A stretch of 11,725 nt of DNA, from positions 1-11,725 of the forward strand of contig CALCSX010000384.1 in the NCBI GenBank assembly GCA_937894165.1. Direction: 5' to 3'. Both the position numbers and the translations under genes were made by a program. The notes under the pieces were generated by a model. It saw nothing but the letters and a program-made list of their open reading frames with translations, did no database searches and was not told where the DNA came from. Positions 5,929 to 11,725 of the stretch are shown here, in pieces (the stretch's first letter is position 1; each line of letters begins with the position of its first letter). The DNA is from an uncultured Saprospiraceae bacterium (GTDB taxonomy: Bacteria; Bacteroidota; Bacteroidia; Chitinophagales; Saprospiraceae).

Positions 5929-7089
5929 ATGAAAAATTATTTATTTCTAATTCTTGCGATGTCATTATTTACTTTTATTTCTTGTGACAAAGAAGAAGAT
6001 GAAGAGATGGAAGATCCAAATGCAGAAACTATTAACCTAGATTCACCTATTGAAGCGCCGACGACACTTGAGAACATTTTTATTGACCCTGACAAAATTG
6101 ATTATATAATTGATGGTCGACTTAACGTAAATGCTGCATTAACAATTATGCCGGGTGTTAGAATTCAGATGATGGCCGGTTCTGAAATTGAAGTAGGAGT
6201 AAGTGGTTCGTTGAATGCCACCGGAACTGAGGAACAACGAATTTTTATAGAGGGTGAGCAAGCATCTCAGGGTTTTTGGGATTACATAGCCTTCAACTCT
6301 AACAACCCTAATAATGCACTTCATTATTGTACAATTACACACGGTGGAGGAAGTAGCAGTTCCTTCTCAAATAGTATAGTTCTTTTAGACGATAATGCTC
6401 AAATATCTATTTCTAATTGTAATATTTCTGAAAGTGGAAATAACGGGGTTAAAATCAGATCAGAAGAGAATAAACTGAACGAATTTAGTAATAATACCAT
6501 CTCAAATTGTTCACTTTATCCCGTGATTATTCAAGCCAACCATTTAGGTAATATGGAGAGTACTAACTCATTTACTGAGGGAAATGGATTTAATTTTATT
6601 CGGGTAGAAGACTCAGATATCCCGTTAAATATGACTATCCCAAGTTCAGATGGTCCTTATTTATTTAGTGGAACAATAAACATTTCTGCTGCAGTAAATA
6701 TAGATCCGGGGACTATGATAGTTATGGGACCGGGAGTAAGAATAGATGTGAAATCAACCGGTAGTCTTCGGTTTAATGGAGAGACCGGGAACCGAATAAG
6801 CTTGACTGGTCAGGAAAATGCAAATGGTTATTGGGATTATCTTAGATATCAAGATTCCAATTCTCCCAATAATGTTATCGAATATACAGATATTTCTTAC
6901 GGAGGGGGTACTTCAAGCTCGTTTACGAATGGAAGTGTAGTTTTAGATGGAGGTCAATTATCTATGGGCAATTCCAGTATAAAAAACTCTCAGTTTTATG
7001 GATTAAAAGTACGAGGGGGAGGAACATTTAATGATTTGGGTAATAATGTCTATGAAAATAACACGCTTGGTGATACTGATGGATTGTAA
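5929..7089 (+). CDS. Surface-type lipoprotein with duplicated beta-helix-like repeat
   Basis: This 386-residue exported lipoprotein has a hydrophobic signal MKNYLFLILAMSLFTF ending in a lipobox with acylated C19, followed by DKEEDEE. A K-(D/E)2 patch right after the cysteine is the lipoprotein export signal described in Bacteroidota (Capnocytophaga, Bacteroides) for display on the outer surface. After an acidic linker (20-35) the body is made of two like units, about 45-225 and 230-386, offset by 185 residues. Each has a GSL...G/WDY segment (92-119 and 277-304), NPNNALHY against SPNNVIEY, and THGGGSSSSF against SYGGGTSSSF, then runs rich in Asn, Ser and Ile typical of right-handed parallel beta-helix proteins. 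No catalytic motif is recognised; a binding or adhesion role is inference. No T9SS tail is present. It has its own promoter and is followed by a strong terminator. Confidence 0.82.
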   Translation: MKNYLFLILAMSLFTFISCDKEEDEEMEDPNAETINLDSPIEAPTTLENIFIDPDKIDYIIDGRLNVNAALTIMPGVRIQMMAGSEIEVGVSGSLNATGTEEQRIFIEGEQASQGFWDYIAFNSNNPNNALHYCTITHGGGSSSSFSNSIVLLDDNAQISISNCNISESGNNGVKIRSEENKLNEFSNNTISNCSLYPVIIQANHLGNMESTNSFTEGNGFNFIRVEDSDIPLNMTIPSSDGPYLFSGTINISAAVNIDPGTMIVMGPGVRIDVKSTGSLRFNGETGNRISLTGQENANGYWDYLRYQDSNSPNNVIEYTDISYGGGTSSSFTNGSVVLDGGQLSMGNSSIKNSQFYGLKVRGGGTFNDLGNNVYENNTLGDTDGL

Positions 7090-7112
7090 AAAGTCCTGAT
7101 TTAGAAAATATT

Positions 7113-7154
7113 AATGAGAGACATTTAAAATAATAGATGTCTCTCATTTTTTTT
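7113..7154 (+). terminator. Strong rho-independent terminator after the lipoprotein gene
   Basis: Left arm AATGAGAGACAT (7113-7124) and right arm ATGTCTCTCATT (7137-7148) pair perfectly over 12 bp around a 12-nt AT-rich loop and run into eight Ts (7147-7154). On the minus strand the stem is not followed by a T tract, so it works mainly for plus-strand transcripts. The right arm and T tract are also the last codons and TGA stop of the converging UspA gene. Confidence 0.85.
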
Positions 7155-7965
7155 CTGAAAGAATTAATAAAGGATAAATGGTGTCATTAGCAATTCTTGT
7201 AGTCCGATGTCCTTCGAAAAATCTTTGCCAGAAGCTCTTCTTTTTGCTTATTAAAACCAATAATTTCGCCTCATATTTCTCCGATACTGAATAAATCGTT
7301 TCTAAATAGGTTCCTTCGTTTACAAATTCAATTCGATTAACTGAAGGGAAAAAGGATAGAAAGTTAATTTCATTTTCCTTAGAAATAGTAACACCTTCTT
7401 CTTGATAATTAATTAAGTGGATTTTTTGATTTGTAATATCATGAATTATATTAATGATTTCAACATCATTGTTTGAAGGGAAGGTGGTAAGATCAGTGGA
7501 AACTATGATGCTTCCTGTCCTCATATATTCGAAAGTAATATAACTTGGAATTACCATAATAGGAGTTGAAATATGATTGATAATCCTTGTTGTAGTTGAA
7601 CCTATCAAAAATGCTTCTAAACCTGATGCTCCCGTTCTTCCAACGATTACTAAATCAATATTTTCTTCATCACATACATTTGAAATTGCATCAATCGGAC
7701 TTCCTGCCTCAAAATACGAATGCACAATAAGAGACGGATATTTTAAATGTAAATCTTCTATTAATTTATCGAAATTGGATTTGCTTTGATCAAAATATTG
7801 TTGATAAATCAAGGTCGGATCCACGGCTTCATTAAATTCAATTAGCATATCGAATGAATGCAAAAGATGTATTTCAGCATTTATAGCAATACAAAGATTC
7901 GCAGCAAAAGTCAAAGACGAATCAGAATTATTCGAAAAATCTATTGGAGCCAGTATCTTTTTCAT
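7144..7965 (-). CDS. Tandem-domain universal stress protein (UspA family)
   Basis: This 273-residue cytoplasmic protein has two Usp domains. The first (about 1-140) is canonical: KKILAPIDFS with D9, then the nucleotide-binding pattern G-x2-G-x9-G-S (G109, G112, G122, S123) and the closing strand ISTPIMVIP (132-140). The second (about 150-270) keeps the fold outline (GSIIVSTDL at 151-159; TTRIANDTIYPLLIL at 255-269) but lacks the glycine pattern, so it probably does not bind ATP. Two-domain Usp proteins of this size are very common in Bacteroidota and are linked to stress or growth arrest. It begins 31 nt after the amidase gene on the same strand and could be read from the same transcript. Its last codons (E-K-K-stop) lie on the terminator of the opposing lipoprotein gene. 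Confidence 0.92.
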   Translation of the reverse strand: MKKILAPIDFSNNSDSSLTFAANLCIAINAEIHLLHSFDMLIEFNEAVDPTLIYQQYFDQSKSNFDKLIEDLHLKYPSLIVHSYFEAGSPIDAISNVCDEENIDLVIVGRTGASGLEAFLIGSTTTRIINHISTPIMVIPSYITFEYMRTGSIIVSTDLTTFPSNNDVEIINIIHDITNQKIHLINYQEEGVTISKENEINFLSFFPSVNRIEFVNEGTYLETIYSVSEKYEAKLLVLISKKKSFWQRFFEGHRTTRIANDTIYPLLILSEKK

Positions 7966-7996
7966 AGGTATGAAAATTTATTAATAGTTAAATCTG

Positions 7997-9244
7997 CTAC
8001 AATTTAATAATCTTTTTTACAATTGAATGCTCCTCACTTAATAATTGTAAATAGTAAACACCTGAAGGGTATTGGGTGAAATCTATCTTTTTTTCAGAAA
8101 GTGAGCCTAATTGAATGCTATTTATGACATGGCCATGGCTGTCGAGAATACTATATTTTAAATTATTGTGAATGGCATTTGATGAAATCATTAGGTGGTT
8201 TTCAAATGGATTTGGACTTATGCTCCAATCATATTTTTCCTTTTCTTCCAAGTTTACATTCGAAGATATAAGACAGTTATTAGTTTTAGCTTGCACTTCT
8301 AGTTTTATTTCATGTAGTAGAGGATAGAATTCGTCTCCTGGACATTCGGTGTTGCATCCGTCTCTATGACCTGCAATCCTGTCTAGAGGAGTTCCTGTTT
8401 CTTGGGGATGAATAGCTGCTCCAAAAATATCGATTGTGTCTTTTAGGACCTTCCAGGATAACAAGTCTATCAGTTTGGCTCTTGCAAGAATAGATGGAAT
8501 TGTATCGGTAAAATCTCCTATGACACATACACCCATCGTATTAGTATTTTTAGAACAAAGATGGGCGCCAATAACATTATCCTGATCGATGCCTGAATCT
8601 AAAGGATCGCGACCTGCATAAAGAACGCCGAAGGGATCGATGAGATAGTTGTAACCAATATCATCCCAGCCATTGCCCTGCAAATGGTACAAATAATAGG
8701 CACGCACGACATTGACATAGTCCGCTTGACCATTATCACCTGCACTGTGATGAATTATCAAATGATTTACTTTCGAACCATTTCTACCCGGGACAGGATC
8801 CGGTAAACCTGCCCGCCATTCAGCTTGGCTAACCATAGGAGGGTGATCGCAATCAGCAGCCCTCGATCCTTCAACCGGATGGGCAATTTGGATCTGTTTC
8901 AATTTCTGAAAGATTACGCGAGCCTTATTTACCTCAGATGATTGGATAAAAACTGTTTGGGTACCTTTTTCAACAAAAAATAAATTTGAAATAAATATTT
9001 CATCATTATGCTCATTTCTTGTTACCGGATACCAATCTTGTCCATTCAAGGAGTATTGAGTTGAATTAAAATTGTCATATTCTAAAATTATATAGAATTG
9101 ATTAAATTCATTCTCATTTTTTATTTCAATAGATTTTTCACGATTTTCTAAGATAATATTCTGCTCCCAAACCAAAAAATCTGTTTGTGCGTTTATATTA
9201 AAGATTGCTAATAGTATAATAAATAGAATCAAAAGTGATTTCAT
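7997..9244 (-). CDS. Secreted N-acetylmuramoyl-L-alanine amidase with T9SS sorting domain
   Basis: This 415-residue exported enzyme should cleave the bond between MurNAc and the peptide in peptidoglycan. A Sec signal peptide (1-~19, ending NINA|Q) is followed by an unassigned beta-rich region (20-125). The Amidase_2/PGRP domain (~130-315) has NHLIIHHSAGD with the predicted zinc ligand H165, IGYNYLIDPFG with Y198, VIGDF (241-245), and AGHRDGCNTECPGDEFYPLL (291-310) with ligands H293 and C301. The last ~75 residues (from YDWSISPNPFENHL, 338-351, to SGVYYLQLLSEEHSIVKKI) form a type A T9SS C-terminal domain, so the protein should cross the outer membrane and be released or anchored. That suggests action on foreign or shed peptidoglycan rather than the cell's own wall, which is inference. 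The ATG at 9244 fits the signal peptide. Confidence 0.93.
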   Translation of the reverse strand: MKSLLILFIILLAIFNINAQTDFLVWEQNIILENREKSIEIKNENEFNQFYIILEYDNFNSTQYSLNGQDWYPVTRNEHNDEIFISNLFFVEKGTQTVFIQSSEVNKARVIFQKLKQIQIAHPVEGSRAADCDHPPMVSQAEWRAGLPDPVPGRNGSKVNHLIIHHSAGDNGQADYVNVVRAYYLYHLQGNGWDDIGYNYLIDPFGVLYAGRDPLDSGIDQDNVIGAHLCSKNTNTMGVCVIGDFTDTIPSILARAKLIDLLSWKVLKDTIDIFGAAIHPQETGTPLDRIAGHRDGCNTECPGDEFYPLLHEIKLEVQAKTNNCLISSNVNLEEKEKYDWSISPNPFENHLMISSNAIHNNLKYSILDSHGHVINSIQLGSLSEKKIDFTQYPSGVYYLQLLSEEHSIVKKIIKL

Positions 9245-9472
9245 ATAGTAATTTGTTTTATTAAAGTTTTAACGTAGAATTAAATCTATTAGTTAAAGAT
9301 GGGGTAATTATTTATCCAATCCGGCAAAATAAATTTAATTTAAATCTAAGTTAAAGGTCAAAACGATTCTAATTGAATTATTTTATATATTATAATTATA
9401 TTATATATAGATTTTTTATTGTATATTAGCAGGGTATTTCACAATGGCGTTAGTTTTTAAAATTCCAAGAAC
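9245..9472. other. Divergent intergenic region, very AT-rich, with palindrome
   Basis: This 228-bp spacer lies between the minus-strand amidase and the plus-strand gene that follows, so it should carry both promoters. I found no full TTG-N19-21-TAnnTTTG match on either strand. The segment 9378-9428 is almost purely A and T. A 24-bp imperfect palindrome at 9384-9407 (one mismatched pair) is centred on TATAATTATA. The plus-strand gene may in truth begin at the ATG at 9444 inside this region. Confidence 0.5.
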
Positions 9473-10705
9473 TTGTTTACATTAAATTTAAATCATTTTA
9501 AGTTTGTTATCGATAAAGGATTTGTTGCGGAACAGATTCTTAATCCTTTAAATTCTTTGCAGGATAAAGCAATTGAATTGGACAATGACTGGGAATTAAA
9601 TTTATCTAATAATAAAATTCAAAAAATCGATTGTGAAGGAAGCCGATTTATAATTTCTTCAGAGCACACATATAATTTGAGGAAAAAGAACGGGAGAGTT
9701 ATTTTGAGTGGGGTAGTGAAAGCAAAAAGTTCCGTGAAGTTACCTGTACTGCTTAATGAAAATTACTTTCCTGTTTTTGAGCTGATTGACTTGGGGTGGG
9801 AGGATTCGAGCTTGCGCTTGCTGAAGTGGATGAATATAAATCCCAAGCTTATCCTGAAAATGCAACAGCGCAAAATCATTAAAACCCTCACAGATGATAT
9901 TAACAGACTCCTTAGAAGTCAATACGAAAAACTATTCAAGGAATATATAGATCCTATCTTATTCGGTTCAGTTGATTTAGATGATGATTATAATGCAAAG
10001 CTTCACTATAGTCTTGTTGGCGTAGCGATAGGTGAAATGACTTCAGTGGGTGCTGATATCATTGTAAGAGCCTTTGGTAGAGCTGTAATCAATGATTCAC
10101 ATTTCATAGATACGGAAGATCATACAAGATTTGATCTTAAAAGAATCGAATCTGCGTTGGATAAACCCGGAAGTTCAAAAAAAGCAAAAGCTGAGATTAT
10201 ATTAAATAAAAGATCCTTAGGGAAGCTATTACAACTAAATATTAATAAAATTTTGCCTCCTGAACTTGGGTTTGAAATTAGTAATATTGTACTAATGAAA
10301 CTTGTCCCTCAAGTAGAGGCAGCCATCTTAATCGCAGGGAAGCAAACCGGAACATTAGAGTTCTCATTTACTCCTGAATTTGATTTTGTGAACCAAGAAT
10401 TTGATATCAAAGATGTAGATATATTATCCAGACTTGATTCGATTTTTGCCAATTTCCTAGTGAATAATTTTACAAATCAAGTGATAAAAAGAGTAGAAAA
10501 TCATTTTCCTATTAAAATTGGAGATGTTCTTGGCAAGGTTTCTTTAAAAGTTCGAGAGTTTTTCGAGCAATATCCATCTATGGATTTAGATCTACAGGAT
10601 TTTAAATTGACAGCGGCTAATATTAGTTCAGACCAGCTAATTCTTGAATTTACCTCAGATTTGAAATTTAAAGTTTTTGGATCTCAAAAACTTCAGGAAT
10701 ATTAG
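9473..10705 (+). CDS. Hypothetical protein, possible DUF4403-like; 5' end uncertain
   Basis: I do not firmly recognise this 410-residue protein. Its alternation of beta-type stretches (VELP-like repeats at 80-110, 170-205 and 268-315) with amphipathic helices (125-155, 316-365), and the closing VDILSRLDSIFANFL...DFKLTAANISSDQLILEF (315-393), recall DUF4403/lipid-binding tubular proteins, but this is a weak impression. No signal peptide or TM helix is visible with this start. The frame opens after a stop at 9458-9460 and has no ATG until M120, so the best start is TTG at 9473. Alternatively an ATG at 9444 in another frame (MALVFKIPRT, then a stop soon after) may be the true N-terminus, broken by a one-base shift near 9473. 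It converges on the NhaD gene 40 bp downstream. Confidence 0.6.
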   Translation: MFTLNLNHFKFVIDKGFVAEQILNPLNSLQDKAIELDNDWELNLSNNKIQKIDCEGSRFIISSEHTYNLRKKNGRVILSGVVKAKSSVKLPVLLNENYFPVFELIDLGWEDSSLRLLKWMNINPKLILKMQQRKIIKTLTDDINRLLRSQYEKLFKEYIDPILFGSVDLDDDYNAKLHYSLVGVAIGEMTSVGADIIVRAFGRAVINDSHFIDTEDHTRFDLKRIESALDKPGSSKKAKAEIILNKRSLGKLLQLNINKILPPELGFEISNIVLMKLVPQVEAAILIAGKQTGTLEFSFTPEFDFVNQEFDIKDVDILSRLDSIFANFLVNNFTNQVIKRVENHFPIKIGDVLGKVSLKVREFFEQYPSMDLDLQDFKLTAANISSDQLILEFTSDLKFKVFGSQKLQEY

Positions 10706-10728
10706 TGTAAATAATTGTACACGTTTTT
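10705..10728 (+). terminator. Small hairpin with T run between convergent genes
   Basis: GTGTA (10705-10709) and TACAC (10718-10722) form a 5-bp stem with an 8-nt loop, followed by G and five Ts (10724-10728). It begins at the last base of the upstream TAG stop. The stem is short, so terminator function is uncertain, but its place between two convergent genes supports it. Confidence 0.35.
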
Positions 10729-10745
10729 AAATTAGCATTATTGTA

Positions 10746-11725
10746 TTATTGGTGTAGTAATACAAAAACCGCTGCACCGGCCGCAAATCCTGCCAAAGAA
10801 AGCAAGGTTATATTTTTCAGAAACCAAATAAAATTTATCTTTTCCATACCCATGGCAGTCACCCCTGCGGCGGAGCCAATAATAAGTAGACTGCCACCTG
10901 TGCCTGCGGAATAAGCGATAAAATGCCATAAATAGTCGTCCAGCGGTTCCGAATACATTCCCATGGAGGCTGCTACCAGTGGAACATTATCTATAATTGA
11001 AGAGAATAATCCTAAAGTGACTATAACTAAATCTTGATTTGGAATCGCGCCATCAAGAGCTACAGCGGCGTCTTTTAATACACCCAAGGACTCTAAAGCT
11101 CCAACTCCCAATAAAATTCCTAAAAAGAAAAGAATTGAAGGCATTTCTATCTTACTCAATGCTCTTGAAGCAGAGTATAATGTTTTTTTGCTGGCATTAT
11201 AATCTTTCTCAGGTTTGATATATTCAGAGACTAACCAAACAAAACTTAGTGAAAACATCATTCCTAAATAAGGAGGGAGCCCAGTCAAAGTTTTGAATAT
11301 TGGAACAAATATTATACTACCCAAACCTACCCAAAGCATCGTATTACTGCTTAATAATTTTTGCTCGGCATTCAATTTTGCTATTTCCTTTTTACTCATA
11401 TAGGTGGAATGAATGTTCCCGTTAAATGGTTTGAGAAAATATGCTATTCCTACAGGAACGACCATACATACAATTGCCGGGAGAAAGAGATTATAAACCA
11501 GGCCAACTGTGCTTACTTTGTCTCCAATCCATAACATAGTTGTTGTAACATCTCCAATAGGTGACCAAACCCCTCCCGCATTAGCACATATTACGGCTAT
11601 TGCAACAAACCAGATTCGTTCTATCCTGTACCTGATTAATTTTCGTAGAAGGGTTATTATTACTATAGTTGCAGCTAAATTATCTAAGACTGTAGACAAA
11701 CAAAAAGCTAAAATCGCAACGATTA
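10746..11725 (-). CDS. nhaD: NhaD-type Na+/H+ antiporter, 5' end beyond window
   Basis: This is the C-terminal part (about 326 codons) of an ion-transporter superfamily antiporter that exchanges Na+ for H+ across the inner membrane. The frame stays open to the right edge; a TTG at 11699 is internal, because the codons before it (reading ILAFC) run straight into STVLDNLAATIVIITLLRK, the family's conserved VLDN(L)TATI helix. Other NhaD signatures are ANAGGVWSPIGDVTTTMLWI in the next helices, PSILFFLGILLGVGALE, SSIIDNVPLVAASMGMY with the second Asp-Asn pair, and GTGGSLLIIGSAAGVTAMG. The repeated (L/I)DN helices are typical of the inverted-repeat transporter core. Full-length NhaD is about 450-480 residues, so some 130 N-terminal residues are missing. 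It is typical of marine or alkali-exposed Bacteroidota. Confidence 0.92.
   Translation of the reverse strand, partial: IVAILAFCLSTVLDNLAATIVIITLLRKLIRYRIERIWFVAIAVICANAGGVWSPIGDVTTTMLWIGDKVSTVGLVYNLFLPAIVCMVVPVGIAYFLKPFNGNIHSTYMSKKEIAKLNAEQKLLSSNTMLWVGLGSIIFVPIFKTLTGLPPYLGMMFSLSFVWLVSEYIKPEKDYNASKKTLYSASRALSKIEMPSILFFLGILLGVGALESLGVLKDAAVALDGAIPNQDLVIVTLGLFSSIIDNVPLVAASMGMYSEPLDDYLWHFIAYSAGTGGSLLIIGSAAGVTAMGMEKINFIWFLKNITLLSLAGFAAGAAVFVLLHQ

Noticed and set aside
10738..10929. 63-codon minus-strand frame within the nhaD 3' end
   Set aside because: Alternative frame of the antiporter gene, Arg/Tyr-rich and without homology features.

Overview
This is an ordinary-looking chromosomal stretch from an AT-rich member of the Bacteroidota, most likely of the Cytophagales/Flavobacteriia type. 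The support is a secreted amidase with a type IX secretion (T9SS) C-terminal sorting domain, a lipoprotein with an acidic K-(D/E)-(D/E) patch just after its lipobox cysteine, promoter-like TAnnTTTG boxes with very short leaders, almost no Shine-Dalgarno sequences, and protein families typical of the phylum. No tRNA, rRNA, CRISPR array, insertion sequence or phage gene was seen. The exact genus cannot be read from the sequence.

Left part (1-3478). After about 300 bases with no convincing gene comes a 175-codon reading frame that is a chimera. Its first ~130 residues are the N-terminus of kynureninase (KynU) and its last ~46 are the C-terminus of a UbiX-type flavin prenyltransferase, joined in frame at a short sequence the two families share. 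This looks like the scar of a deletion, or an assembly collapse, and neither enzyme should work. Converging on it, with stop codons overlapping, is a minus-strand cluster transcribed in the order arginine deiminase-family hydrolase, YbgC-like thioesterase, YihY/BrkB-like membrane protein. The genes are spaced by 3 nt and then overlap by 17 nt, so they are probably one operon. A -7-like box and a 14-bp palindrome lie in front of the deiminase.

Middle (3698-7089), plus strand. The genes are a two-TM protein with a PspA/IM30-like coiled coil, a stand-alone EVE-domain protein 6 nt later, a thioredoxin-fold protein with a single-cysteine WCGD active site, and, behind its own good promoter candidate, a surface-type lipoprotein built from two copies of a ~185-residue parallel beta-helix-like unit. 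A strong hairpin terminator ends this block.

Right part (7144-11725). On the minus strand a tandem UspA universal stress protein follows the T9SS-exported N-acetylmuramoyl-L-alanine amidase by 31 nt. Across a 228-bp divergent, AT-rich spacer lies an unrecognised 410-residue protein on the plus strand whose 5' end is unclear (TTG start or frameshift). A NhaD-type Na+/H+ antiporter on the minus strand runs off the right edge.

Several genes concern the envelope or stress (YihY, the PspA-like protein, amidase, lipoprotein, UspA, NhaD), but I see no clear new multi-gene system. The most interesting items are the kynU-ubiX chimera, the membrane-anchored PspA-like protein, the duplicated lipoprotein and the doubtful 5' end of the gene at 9473.
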